DNA of 34,261 bases from Burkholderiales bacterium (GTDB taxonomy: Bacteria; Pseudomonadota; Gammaproteobacteria; Burkholderiales; SG8-41). Made by a program: the position numbers and the translations under genes. The notes under the pieces were generated by a model. It worked only from the letters and a program-made list of their open reading frames with translations, searched no databases and was not told the origin of the DNA. The stretch spans positions 1 to 34,261 of the forward strand of contig JAHCLD010000005.1 of assembly GCA_026125585.1 (NCBI GenBank), given 5' to 3'. Below, in pieces: positions 1 through 9,430 of the stretch. Positions within the stretch are counted from its first letter, which is position 1. Each line of letters starts with the position of its first letter.

Positions 1-400
1 CCTCGTGCAGCGACTTGCCGGCATCCTCCTCGAGATGGGCGCGGGTCAGGCGCACCGTTTTCTCGGCATCGCCGACCTGGATCGTGATCGTGCCGCCCTC
101 GACGATCGGCCGCTCGTACTGGCTGATCTGGTAGCCCTTCGGCAGGTCGGGATAGAAGTAATTCTTGCGCGCAAAAATCGACGGCGAGTTGATTTTCGCG
201 CCCACCGCGAGCCCGAAACGGACCGCACGCTCGACGGCGCCGGTATTGAGCACCGGCAACACGCCCGGCAGCGCGATGTCGATGCCGCAGGCCTGCGTGT
301 TCGGTTCGGCGCCGAAGGCGGTGGATGCACCCGAAAAAATCTTCGACACCGTCGACAACTGCGCATGGGTCTCCAGCCCGATCACCACCTCCCACTTCAT
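1..400 (-). CDS. gatB: Aspartyl/glutamyl-tRNA amidotransferase subunit B (partial, N-terminal 133 codons)
   Basis: GatB is the tRNA-binding and kinase subunit of the GatCAB complex, which converts misacylated Glu-tRNA(Gln) and Asp-tRNA(Asn) into the amidated forms in the cytoplasm. Reading back from the ATG at 400 gives [15 protein letters not shown], the hallmark GatB N-terminus, followed by KIFSGAST and the [15 protein letters not shown] motif of the catalytic domain. The gene runs off the left edge, so about three quarters of the protein (family length near 480 aa) is missing. It follows gatA by 61 bp on the same strand, and that gap holds a heptad repeat. Identity is certain; the 3' end cannot be seen. 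Confidence 0.96.
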   Translation of the reverse strand, partial: MKWEVVIGLETHAQLSTVSKIFSGASTAFGAEPNTQACGIDIALPGVLPVLNTGAVERAVRFGLAVGAKINSPSIFARKNYFYPDLPKGYQISQYERPIVEGGTITIQVGDAEKTVRLTRAHLEEDAGKSLHE

Positions 401-434
401 GACAGGGCTCCGCAACCGGGGATCACCGGTTTTC

Positions 435-462
435 CACTCTGCACTCTGCACTCTGCGCTCAT
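435..462. repeat. Four-unit heptad repeat at the gatA/gatB junction
   Basis: On the plus strand this is three exact copies of CACTCTG followed by CGCTCAT. The last unit overlaps the gatA stop codon region, and the array ends 35 bp before the gatB start. CGCTCAT is the reverse complement of ATGAGCG, the unit repeated 13 times next to hslU. Slippage-prone DNA between two translationally linked genes. Confidence 0.85.
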
Positions 463-1919
463 CATTGGGCGCCTCCCGGCGCCTTCTGGTGCCAGTCGGT
501 CGCCAACTGGTACTGGTGGGCGACGTTGAGCATGCGCGCTTCGTCGAAATAGTTGCCGATGATCTGCAGGCCGACCGGCAGGCCGCCACCGTCGAAGCCG
601 CAGGGAATCGACATGCCGGGCAGGCCGGCCAGGTTCACCGCGATGGTGTAGATGTCGGACAAGTACATTTGCACCGGGTCTGCGCTTTTTTCGCCGAGCT
701 TGAACGCGGTAGTCGGGCTGGTCGGCCCCATGATCACGTCGCACTGCCCGAACGCGGCGGCGAAATCCTGCGCGATCAGCCGCCGCAGCTTCTGCGCGCG
801 GATGTAATAGGCGTCGTAATAGCCGTGCGACAGCACGTAAGTGCCGATCAGGATGCGGCGCTTGACCTCGGCGCCGAAACCCTCGGCGCGGGTGCGCTTG
901 TACATGTCGAGCAGGTCGGTGTATTCCGCGGCGCGGTGGCCGTAGCGCACGCCGTCGAAGCGTGACAGGTTGCTCGAGGCCTCCGCCGGCGCCAGCACGT
1001 AGTACACCGGCACCGACAGGCCCATGTTGGGCAGGCTGATGTCGACGACGGTGGCGCCGAGCTTCCTGTATTCGGCCACGGCCGCCTCGACCGTGCGCCG
1101 CACATCGGCCGACAGCCCCTCGGCAAAAAACTCCTTCGGCAGGCCGATGCGCAGGCCCTGCAGCGGTTTTTCCAGATCCCGGTTGTAGTCTTCGACGGGC
1201 CGTTCCAAGCTGGTCGAGTCGCGCGGGTCGTGACCGGCCATCACGTTGAGCAGCAGCCCGAGGTCTTCGGCGCTGCGCGCCATCGGTCCGGCCTGGTCGA
1301 GGCTGGAGGCAAAAGCGATCATGCCGTAACGCGACACCAGGCCATAGGTCGGCTTCAGCCCGCAGATCCCGGTCAGCGCCGCCGGCTGGCGGATCGAGCC
1401 GCCGGTGTCGGTGCCGGTCGCCGCCGGCGCCAGCCGCGCCGCCACTGCGGCAGCGGAGCCACCGGAACTGCCGCCGGGCACTGTTTCCGGATTCCACGGA
1501 TTGCGCACCGGACCGAAATGCGAAGTCTCGTTCGACGAGCCCATCGCGAACTCGTCCATGTTGGTCTTGCCCAGCGTGACCATGCCGGCGGCATTGCAGC
1601 GCTCGACCACGTGCGCGTCGTACGGCGACACGAAATTCGACAGCATCCGCGACGCGCAGGTGGTCAGCCAGCCTTCGGCGCAGAAGATGTCCTTGTGCGC
1701 CAGCGGCACCCCGGTCAGCGGCCCGGCATCGCCCGCGGCCCGGCGTGCGTCAGCCGCTTTCGCCTGCGCCAGGCTGCGTTCCGCGTCGACCGTGATGAAA
1801 CAGCCGAGCTCTTTTCCTAAGTTATTGATTTTACTGGTAAAATCTTGCGTCAGCTCGACGCTCGAACAATCACCGGCAGCAAGCCGGACAGACAGTTCTT
1901 TGAGGGTGGCGTTGGACAT
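462..1919 (-). CDS. gatA: Aspartyl/glutamyl-tRNA amidotransferase subunit A
   Basis: GatA is the amidase-signature subunit of GatCAB. It releases ammonia from glutamine for tRNA-dependent transamidation. The start chosen is the ATG at 1919 ([10 protein letters not shown]), giving 485 aa, the normal family length; an in-frame ATG 21 bases upstream adds residues unlike the family. The Ser-cisSer-Lys triad is visible as Lys76 (in LAHKD), Ser151 (in GGSSGGS) and Ser175 (in DTGGSIRQ). The gene lies between gatC, 43 bp upstream, and gatB in one minus-strand operon. No strong Shine-Dalgarno sequence is seen. Confidence 0.98.
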   Translation of the reverse strand: MSNATLKELSVRLAAGDCSSVELTQDFTSKINNLGKELGCFITVDAERSLAQAKAADARRAAGDAGPLTGVPLAHKDIFCAEGWLTTCASRMLSNFVSPYDAHVVERCNAAGMVTLGKTNMDEFAMGSSNETSHFGPVRNPWNPETVPGGSSGGSAAAVAARLAPAATGTDTGGSIRQPAALTGICGLKPTYGLVSRYGMIAFASSLDQAGPMARSAEDLGLLLNVMAGHDPRDSTSLERPVEDYNRDLEKPLQGLRIGLPKEFFAEGLSADVRRTVEAAVAEYRKLGATVVDISLPNMGLSVPVYYVLAPAEASSNLSRFDGVRYGHRAAEYTDLLDMYKRTRAEGFGAEVKRRILIGTYVLSHGYYDAYYIRAQKLRRLIAQDFAAAFGQCDVIMGPTSPTTAFKLGEKSADPVQMYLSDIYTIAVNLAGLPGMSIPCGFDGGGLPVGLQIIGNYFDEARMLNVAHQYQLATDWHQKAPGGAQ

Positions 1920-1962
1920 TGCGGCACGTCGGCCCCGCAAAAAGCCGGGGCCGGGGACTCCG

Positions 1963-2250
1963 TTACTCGATCACTTTCGGCACCAGGTAAAGGCCGGACT
2001 CGACTTCCGGTGCAATCGCCTGGAAGCGCTCGCGCCGGTTCTCCTCGGTGACCGCGTCCGCGCGCAGACGCAGCATCAGGTCCCGGGCATGGGCCATCGG
2101 CTCGATGCCCGACACGTCGACCGCCTGCATCTGCTCGATCAGGCCGAACACCCGCGTCAACTGGGCCAGCGCAGCCCCGGCTTCCGCGTCATCGACCGCG
2201 ATGCGCGCGAGGTGCGCGGCACGCCGTACGTCATCGAGCTGGATGGCCAT
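1963..2250 (-). CDS. gatC: Aspartyl/glutamyl-tRNA amidotransferase subunit C
   Basis: GatC is the small (95 aa) belt-like subunit that wraps around and stabilises GatA-GatB. Family features are the N-terminal helix region [13 protein letters not shown], the central [18 protein letters not shown] and the C-terminal [12 protein letters not shown]. It is the first gene of the minus-strand gatCAB operon and is divergent from mreB across a 94-bp region. A single CGCAGAGTG word, matching the heptad at the gatA/gatB junction, touches its start codon. No clear ribosome site precedes the ATG. Confidence 0.97.
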   Translation of the reverse strand: MAIQLDDVRRAAHLARIAVDDAEAGAALAQLTRVFGLIEQMQAVDVSGIEPMAHARDLMLRLRADAVTEENRRERFQAIAPEVESGLYLVPKVIE

Positions 2251-3388
<1,138 letters not shown>

Positions 3389-3474
3389 TGCGGCAACTCC
3401 CGGCCTGCGTTCGCACCCAGGCCCCCCGGGGCCGCGAATCCAGGCCCGCGCCGGGCCGCGGGCGGTAACCCGCA

Positions 3475-4362
3475 GTGGAGCACACCGCACCGCCGCTGTT
3501 CCGCACCGGGCTGACGCCGCTGGCGCGGCTGATGATTTTCGCGATGCTGTCCACGGTGCTGCTGATCGCCGACGCGCGGTTCGACTACCTGACGCCGCTG
3601 CGGCAGGTCGCCGGCGTGCTCATCTACCCGCTGCAGCGCATGGCCGCGGCGCCCGCGGTGATCGGCGCGCGCATCGCCGGCTTCTTCTCCACCCACGCCG
3701 CGCTGCGCCAGGACAACCAGCAGCTGTCGGCAAAGAATCTCGAGCTGGCGATGGCGGCCCAGCGCACCGCCGCGCTGCAGGAAGAGAATACCCGCCTGCG
3801 CGGCCTGCTCGGCGTCCGCGAAAGCGTCGGCGTGCCTTCGATCGCCGCGGAAATCCTCTACGCCGCGCGGGACCCCTTCTCGCGCAAGGTGATGATCGAC
3901 CGGGGGCTGCAGGGCGGCATCGAGGCCGGGCGTCCGGTGGCCGACCACATCGGCATCATCGGCCAGGTCACCCGGGTCTACCCCTGGCTGTCGGAAGTCA
4001 CACTGATCACCGACAAGGGCCATCTGGTCCCGGTGCTCAACGTGCGCACGGGACTGCGCACCGTGCTGGCGGGCACCGGCGACGACGGCCGGCTGGAGCT
4101 GCGCTTCATCCCGCTGACCGCGGATTTCCAGACCGGCGACCGCTTGGTGACCTCGGGCATCGACGGCAACTATCCCCCGGGGCTGCCGGTGGCCGAAGTC
4201 ACCCATGTCGAGCGCAACGCCGCCTACCTCTTCGCCAGCATCACCTGCAAGCCTCTCGCCGGACCCGGCGCCGGCACCCAGGTCCTGGTGCTGGGACCGC
4301 AACCCGGATTGCCGGAACGGCCGGCCGACTCGCCGCCGAAGAAGAAAAGGGGGAAATCCTGA
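3475..4362 (+). CDS. mreC: Rod shape-determining protein MreC
   Basis: MreC is a bitopic membrane protein that links cytoplasmic MreB to the periplasmic PBP2-RodA synthase. The 295-aa product has a short cytoplasmic N-terminus, one membrane helix at about residues 17-35 (LARLMIFAMLSTVLLIA), and a coiled-coil stretch at about 75-115. The beta-rich MreC core follows (ILYAARDPFSRKVMIDRG, GQVTRVYPW, VTLITDKGH). The C-terminal tail is basic (PPKKKRGK). Translation begins at a GTG 86 bp after mreB; the stop overlaps the mreD start as TGATG. Confidence 0.97.
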   Translation: MEHTAPPLFRTGLTPLARLMIFAMLSTVLLIADARFDYLTPLRQVAGVLIYPLQRMAAAPAVIGARIAGFFSTHAALRQDNQQLSAKNLELAMAAQRTAALQEENTRLRGLLGVRESVGVPSIAAEILYAARDPFSRKVMIDRGLQGGIEAGRPVADHIGIIGQVTRVYPWLSEVTLITDKGHLVPVLNVRTGLRTVLAGTGDDGRLELRFIPLTADFQTGDRLVTSGIDGNYPPGLPVAEVTHVERNAAYLFASITCKPLAGPGAGTQVLVLGPQPGLPERPADSPPKKKRGKS

Positions 4363-4883
4363 TGGCCGGGCGCCCGATGACCCCCCAGGAGCTGCTGCTG
4401 CCGGTCAGGCCCGGTTTCATCATCCTGACCCTGATCGGGGCGCTGCTGGCCAATCTGCTGCCCTGGTCGGGATGGGCGCTGTGGCTGGCGCCGGACTTCG
4501 TCGCGCTGGTCGTGCTCTACTGGTGCATCGAGGAACCGCGCAAGATTGGATTCCTCGCCGCGTGGAGCCTCGGACTGCTGATGGACGTCGCGGAAGGCAG
4601 CCTGCTCGGCCAGCACGCGCTGGCCTACAGCATCCTCGCCTACGCCGGCATCGCCCTGCACCGCCGCGTGCAGCGTTTCTCGCTGGCGCAGCAGATCCTG
4701 CACGTCATTCCGCTGCTGCTGTTCACCGACCTCGTCGTGCTGCTGGTGCGCGCGCTGGCCGGCGCCGACTTCCCGGGTTACGCCTATTTCCTCGGCAGCC
4801 TCACGGGCGCCGCGCTGTGGCCCGTCCTGTACTACCTGCTGAAGCTGCCGCAGCGCCCCCGGTCCGACCCCGACCGTGTCTGA
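4362..4883 (+). CDS. mreD: Rod shape-determining protein MreD
   Basis: MreD is a small polytopic inner-membrane protein of the elongation complex. The 173-aa product is almost entirely hydrophobic, with about five membrane spans beginning at FIILTLIGALLANLLPW. It carries the MreD-type segment PDFVALVVLYWCIEEPRKIG and a GLLMDVAEGSLLGQHAL motif. It starts within the mreC stop codon (1-base overlap) and ends 8 bases inside mrdA, which indicates translational coupling. Confidence 0.95.
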   Translation: MAGRPMTPQELLLPVRPGFIILTLIGALLANLLPWSGWALWLAPDFVALVVLYWCIEEPRKIGFLAAWSLGLLMDVAEGSLLGQHALAYSILAYAGIALHRRVQRFSLAQQILHVIPLLLFTDLVVLLVRALAGADFPGYAYFLGSLTGAALWPVLYYLLKLPQRPRSDPDRV

Positions 4884-6771
4884 ACTGTCGATCAACCCCG
4901 GCATCGAGATCCGGGACTCGGAACGCGAACTGCAGCGCTTCCGCCGGCGGCTCGTGCTGCTCGGCATCTTCGTGCTCGCGCTGTTCGGCCTGCTGTTCCT
5001 GCGGTTCTTCTACCTGCAGGTCGTGCAGCACGGCCATTACAGCACGCTCGCCGAAGCCAACCGCATCTCGGTGCTGCCGATCGCGCCGCACCGCGGTGTC
5101 ATCGTCGACCGCAACGGCGTGCTGCTCGCACACAACTATTCGGCGTACACGCTGGAAATCACGCCGAGCAAGACGGGCAATCTCGAAGCCACCATCGACG
5201 AACTCGCCGGAATCGTGGAAATCACGCCGCGCGACCGCCGGCGCTTCCGCAAGCTGCTCGAGGAAAGCAAGCGTTTCGAAAGCCTGCCGATCCGCACCCG
5301 GCTCTCGGACGAGGAAATCGCGCGTTTCGCCGCGCACCGCTACCGCTTCCCCGGCGTCGAAGCCAGGGCGCGGCTGTTCCGCCAGTATCCGCAAGGCGAG
5401 ATCTTTTCGCATGTCGTCGGGCACATCGGCCGCATCAACCAGCGGGAAATCGAACGGCTGGAAAAGTCCGGCCGCCTGGCGAATTACCGCGGCAGCGACT
5501 ACATCGGCAAGACCGGCCTCGAGCAGAGCTACGAGGAATTCCTGCACGGCACCACCGGCGTCGAGGAAGTGGAGGTCGACTCCGGCGGCCGCGCGGTGCG
5601 CACCCTGTCGCGCACGCCGCCGGTTTCCGGCAACAACCTGGTGCTCAACATCGACGCCGGACTGCAGGAAGTCGCCTACAACGCCTTCGGCGACCGCCGC
5701 GGCGCGCTGGTCGCGATCGATCCGCGCACCGGCGGCGTGCTGGCGCTGGTCAGCAAGCCGGGCTTCGATCCCAACCTGTTCGTCGACGGGATCGACCCGC
5801 AGAGCTGGAACGAGCTCAACGGCTCCCCCGACAAGCCGCTGCTCAATCGCGCCGCCGCCGGCACCTATCCGCCGGGATCGACCTTCAAGCCGTTCATGGC
5901 GCTGGCGGCGCTGTTCTACGGCAAGCGTCCGGCGCAGCAGGTCATCAATGATCCCGGCTACTTCATGTTCGGCGGGCACCGCTTCCGCGACGGCCGGCCG
6001 GTTCCCCTCGGCGCGGTGGACATGCACCGCTCCATCGTGGTGTCCTCCGACGTCTACTACTACACGCTCGCCAACGAGCTGGGCATCGATCCGATCGCGC
6101 GCTTCATGGAAAAGTTCGGCTTCGGCAGCCGCACCGGCATCGACATTTCCGGCGAAGCCGCCGGCGTGCTGCCTTCGACGGAATGGAAAATGCGCCGCTT
6201 CTCCCGGCCGGAACAGAAGAAATGGTACGCCGGCGAAACCATCAGCGTCGGCATCGGCCAGGGCTACAACAGCTACACGCCGCTGCAGCTCGCCTCGGCC
6301 ACTGCAACGCTGGCCAACGACGGCGTGATGTACCGGCCGCACATCGTCAACCACGTCGAGGACATCCGCACCCGCGAAAAAACGCTGATCGAGCCGGAAC
6401 CGCTGCGCGACCTGGCGCTGAAGCCGGAACACCTCAAGATCGTCAAGGACGCGATGGTCGGCGTCAACAAGGAGGGCACCTCGGCGCGAGTCTTCGCCGA
6501 CGCGCCGTACGTCGCCGCCGGCAAGACCGGCACCGCGCAGGTCATCGCCATCAAGCAGGGGGAAAAATACGTCGAAAGCCGCGTCGCCGAACGGCACCGC
6601 GACCATGCCTGGTTCATCGCCTACGCGCCCGCCGACAATCCGACCATCGCACTGGCGGTGATCGCGGAAAACTCCGGCTTCGGCGCGCGCGCCGCGGCGC
6701 CCGTGGCCCGCCAGGTGCTCGACTACCACCTGCTCGGCATACGGCCGAAGCAGCCGGCGGAGACCGACTGA
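4876..6771 (+). CDS. mrdA: Penicillin-binding protein 2 (elongation transpeptidase)
   Basis: PBP2 is the class B peptidoglycan transpeptidase of the elongasome and works with RodA. The 631-aa protein has a cytoplasmic N-terminus, one membrane helix at about 24-46, and a PBP dimerisation region containing HRGVIVDRNGVLLA. The transpeptidase domain carries all three active-site motifs: S335-T-F-K338, S390-S-D392 and K550-T-G552. It begins at a GTG inside the end of mreD; its TGA overlaps the rodA ATG by one base. Nothing is missing. Confidence 0.98.
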   Translation: MSELSINPGIEIRDSERELQRFRRRLVLLGIFVLALFGLLFLRFFYLQVVQHGHYSTLAEANRISVLPIAPHRGVIVDRNGVLLAHNYSAYTLEITPSKTGNLEATIDELAGIVEITPRDRRRFRKLLEESKRFESLPIRTRLSDEEIARFAAHRYRFPGVEARARLFRQYPQGEIFSHVVGHIGRINQREIERLEKSGRLANYRGSDYIGKTGLEQSYEEFLHGTTGVEEVEVDSGGRAVRTLSRTPPVSGNNLVLNIDAGLQEVAYNAFGDRRGALVAIDPRTGGVLALVSKPGFDPNLFVDGIDPQSWNELNGSPDKPLLNRAAAGTYPPGSTFKPFMALAALFYGKRPAQQVINDPGYFMFGGHRFRDGRPVPLGAVDMHRSIVVSSDVYYYTLANELGIDPIARFMEKFGFGSRTGIDISGEAAGVLPSTEWKMRRFSRPEQKKWYAGETISVGIGQGYNSYTPLQLASATATLANDGVMYRPHIVNHVEDIRTREKTLIEPEPLRDLALKPEHLKIVKDAMVGVNKEGTSARVFADAPYVAAGKTGTAQVIAIKQGEKYVESRVAERHRDHAWFIAYAPADNPTIALAVIAENSGFGARAAAPVARQVLDYHLLGIRPKQPAETD

Positions 6772-7874
6772 TGCCGTCCATCCTGCTGCGCCTGTCGCGC
6801 TTCATGACCCGGCACATCGACGGCGTGCTGCTGTCGGCCGTTTTCCTGCTGATGTTCACCGGGCTGCTCGCGCTGCTCAGCGCCTCCAACGGCAACTACG
6901 CCAGGGTATCCGGCCAGATGATGAACATGATGGTCGCGCTCGCCGTGATGTGGGTGTTCGCCAATATTCCGCCGCACTACCTGATGCGACTGGCGGTACC
7001 GCTGTTCGCCACTGGCTGCCTGCTGCTGATCGGTGTCGCGGTGGCCGGCGACGTGGTCAACGGCGCGCGGCGCTGGCTGGACATCGGCGTCACCCGCATC
7101 CAGCCTTCGGAGCTGATGAAAATCGCCGTGCCGCTGATGCTGGCCTGGTATTTCAACCGCAACGAGGCCTCCCTGCGGCTTCGCAACTACGCCATCGCCA
7201 CGGTCATGCTGTCCGTTCCCGTCGCCCTGATCCTGCGCCAGCCCGATCTCGGCACCGCGCTGCTGATCAGCGCCAGCGGCGGCTACCTGATCTTCCTCGC
7301 CGGGCTGCCGTGGCGGATCATCGCCGCGCTCACGGCCGCCGGCCTGGCGAGCCTGCCTTTCGCCTGGTCGGCCATGCACGACTACCAGCGGCAGCGCGTG
7401 CTGACGCTGCTCGACCCTTCGGCGGACCCTCTCGGCTCGGGCTACCACACGATCCAGTCGACCATCGCCGTCGGATCCGGCGGCCTGCTCGGCAAGGGCT
7501 GGATGAACGGCACCCAGACCCATCTCGATTTCATTCCGGAGCGCACCACCGATTTCATTTTCGCGGTCTATGCCGAGGAATTCGGCCTGCTCGGCAACGC
7601 CGTGCTGCTGGCCATGTACCTGTTCCTGCTCGGCCGCGCGATGGTGATCACCGCCAACGCGCCGACGCTGTTCGCGCGGCTGCTCGCCGGATCGATCACG
7701 CTGACCTTCTTCACCTATGCCTTCGTCAACATCGGCATGGTCTCGGGCATCCTGCCCGTGGTGGGCGTGCCGCTGCCGCTGATCAGCTACGGCGGAACTT
7801 CGCTGGTTTCGATCTGTCTCGGTTTCGGTATCCTGATGAGCATCCATACCCACAAGAAGCTGGTGCAAACATGA
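6771..7874 (+). CDS. rodA: SEDS peptidoglycan glycosyltransferase RodA
   Basis: RodA polymerises lipid II into glycan strands during elongation. The ATG at 6771 overlaps the mrdA stop and gives 367 aa, the normal size. The protein is polytopic, with SEDS-family signatures GARRWLDIGVTRIQPSELMKI, QPDLGTALLI, GSGGLLGKGWMNGTQT and a C-terminal VGVPLPLISYGGTSL. In-frame sequence upstream of 6771 is the overlapping end of mrdA in another frame and is not part of the protein. The last codons overlap the rlpA start as ATGA. Confidence 0.98.
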   Translation: MPSILLRLSRFMTRHIDGVLLSAVFLLMFTGLLALLSASNGNYARVSGQMMNMMVALAVMWVFANIPPHYLMRLAVPLFATGCLLLIGVAVAGDVVNGARRWLDIGVTRIQPSELMKIAVPLMLAWYFNRNEASLRLRNYAIATVMLSVPVALILRQPDLGTALLISASGGYLIFLAGLPWRIIAALTAAGLASLPFAWSAMHDYQRQRVLTLLDPSADPLGSGYHTIQSTIAVGSGGLLGKGWMNGTQTHLDFIPERTTDFIFAVYAEEFGLLGNAVLLAMYLFLLGRAMVITANAPTLFARLLAGSITLTFFTYAFVNIGMVSGILPVVGVPLPLISYGGTSLVSICLGFGILMSIHTHKKLVQT

Positions 7875-8902
7875 CGAACAATGCAGAGTGCAGAACGCAA
7901 ATTGCAAAGTTACCTTTGGGTGCGGACACTTTGCGTTCTGCACTTTGCACTTTGCACCAAGCCGGCGCGCCCTTGATCGTGGCACTGACGCTGCTGCTCG
8001 GCGGCTGCGGGTCTACGCCGAAACCGGGCTCATCCTCCCGCGCGCCGGCATCGCCTCCGGCGCATGGCGGCGGCTACTACCTCGACGACGGCCCCGGCGC
8101 CAATGCGCCGGCCAATATCGACGCGATTCCCGACGCGGTGCCGAGAATCGAACCCCTGCACCGCGGCACGCAGCGCCCGTACACGGTGATGGGCCGCAGC
8201 TACACGCCGATGACCCGGCTGGAACCTTACAAGGCGCGCGGCATCGCCACCTGGTACGGACGGCGCTACCACGGCAAGCCGACCTCGTCCGGCGAGCCCT
8301 ACGACATGTACGCGATGACCGCGGCGCACACCGTGCTGCCGATTCCGAGTTACGTGCGCGTCACCAGCGTCGCCAACGGCCGCTCGGTGGTGGTGCGCGT
8401 CAACGACCGCGGCCCCTTCATCGACGACCGCCTGATCGACCTCTCGTACACCGCGGCATACAAGCTCGGCATCATCGGCGCCGGCAGCGGCATGGTCGAA
8501 GTGGAAAGCATCATCCCCGGCATGACACCACCTGCTGCGGAACCGCCGGTGGCGACCGTGCCGGCACCGGCCCCCGCGGTGGAAACCGCCGCGCTGCCAC
8601 CCCCGCCTCCGGCGGCGGCAACACCGCCAGCCGCAGGCGCTGCGCCAGCCGTGACGGCACCCGCAGTCGCAGGCGGCACCTGGCTGCAGTTCGGTGCCTT
8701 CGGCGTGCAGGCCAATGCCGAGACCTATCTCGCGCGCCTGCAGAGCCAGGCCGACTGGCTGGCCGGCACGTTGCGCATCCACCACAACGACGGCATCTAC
8801 CGCGTGCAGGCGGGCCCCTATGCCAGCGATGCCGCCGCGCGCGAAGCGGCGGAACGCGCCGGCCAGGCACTGGGCGCAAAACCGGTGGTCGTCAGCCGCT
8901 GA
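7871..8902 (+). CDS. rlpA: Septal ring lytic transglycosylase-type lipoprotein RlpA (SPOR domain)
   Basis: RlpA-family lipoproteins bind, and in some species cleave, denuded glycan strands in the periplasm. The ATG at 7871 overlaps the rodA stop and gives 343 aa. The lipoprotein signal is unusual: about 32 residues precede the hydrophobic stretch APLIVALTLLLGGC with lipid Cys at 46, and those residues are encoded by an inverted heptad repeat. The double-psi beta-barrel follows (ATWYGRRYHGKPTSSGE, TAAHTVLP, NDRGPF with the putative catalytic His and Asp). A Pro/Ala linker and a C-terminal SPOR domain (WLQFGAFGVQANAE, YRVQAGPY) complete it. It ends six bases from the convergent DUF1775 gene. 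Confidence 0.93.
   Translation: MTNNAECRTQIAKLPLGADTLRSALCTLHQAGAPLIVALTLLLGGCGSTPKPGSSSRAPASPPAHGGGYYLDDGPGANAPANIDAIPDAVPRIEPLHRGTQRPYTVMGRSYTPMTRLEPYKARGIATWYGRRYHGKPTSSGEPYDMYAMTAAHTVLPIPSYVRVTSVANGRSVVVRVNDRGPFIDDRLIDLSYTAAYKLGIIGAGSGMVEVESIIPGMTPPAAEPPVATVPAPAPAVETAALPPPPPAAATPPAAGAAPAVTAPAVAGGTWLQFGAFGVQANAETYLARLQSQADWLAGTLRIHHNDGIYRVQAGPYASDAAAREAAERAGQALGAKPVVVSR
7882..7949. repeat. Inverted repeat built of heptads inside the 5' end of rlpA
   Basis: The left arm is 7882-7901 (TGCAGAGTGCAGAACGCAAA) and the right arm 7930-7949 is its reverse complement with one mismatch (19/20). The loop is 28 bases. The arms contain AGAGTGC / AAAGTGC heptad words, and the right arm continues with one more GCACTTT-type unit to about 7956. 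It lies just after the rodA/rlpA overlap and is read as rlpA codons 4-29. Confidence 0.85.
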
Positions 8903-8908
8903 CCGCCG

Positions 8909-9430
8909 TCAGTGGTGGTGATGGGCCGGCGCGGCCGGCTGCAGCTCCAGCACCGCAGCCGGCATCTCCAGCCGCCGGGCGGATCCCGCTTCGGGAACCT
9001 CGATCCAGTCGTTGCGCCCGTTCCCGCAGTGCTGGGTGATCCTGAAATACAGGCGCCCGTCGCGTTCCGGCAACCGCAGCAACACCACGAACTCGTCGTA
9101 ATGCGCGTCTTCCAGCAGGCCGCCCCGCCAGGACACGCGGGTCACCACTTCGGCCACCGTGCGGCCGTGCAGCGACATCCCGGCCGGCACCGGCGCCGAT
9201 TGCGTGGCGAGCGTCCAACCGGGCTTGGGCATCGGTTTCACGACCGCCATCGCTTCGGGCATGTCGATCTCGATGCCGGTGGTCGGTGAACCGCCGCAGC
9301 CGTGGCCGACCATGAAGGTCGCCTTGTAATAACTGCCGGCAATCGCCGATTTCTGCTCCAGCACCACGTGCGCCTGCGCCGGCGTCGCGGCCAGCAGCAG
9401 CGCCAGCGGAACGAGGACCGCGGGCCTCAT
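8909..9430 (-). CDS. YcnI-like DUF1775 periplasmic copper-binding protein
   Basis: DUF1775 (YcnI) proteins bind Cu(II) through the N-terminal His of the mature protein and occur in copper-handling operons. The 173-aa product has a signal peptide ending AQA before His21 (HVVLEQKSAI), a core with GHGCGGSPTTGIEIDMPE and MPKPGWTL, and a C-terminal HHHH that could bind further metal. The ATG at 9430 overlaps the TGA of the upstream TonB-dependent receptor gene (ATGA), so the two are coupled. Copper is inferred from the family and from the PCu(A)C neighbour. Confidence 0.9.
   Translation of the reverse strand: MRPAVLVPLALLLAATPAQAHVVLEQKSAIAGSYYKATFMVGHGCGGSPTTGIEIDMPEAMAVVKPMPKPGWTLATQSAPVPAGMSLHGRTVAEVVTRVSWRGGLLEDAHYDEFVVLLRLPERDGRLYFRITQHCGNGRNDWIEVPEAGSARRLEMPAAVLELQPAAPAHHHH

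Noticed and set aside
3389-3474. A promoter before mreC
   Set aside because: The 86-bp gap is very GC-rich with no -10-like sequence; mreC is better seen as part of the mreB operon.
4205-6328. A 707-codon plus-strand frame over mreD and mrdA
   Set aside because: Shadow of mreC, mreD and mrdA in another frame; Arg/Ser/Ala repeats only.
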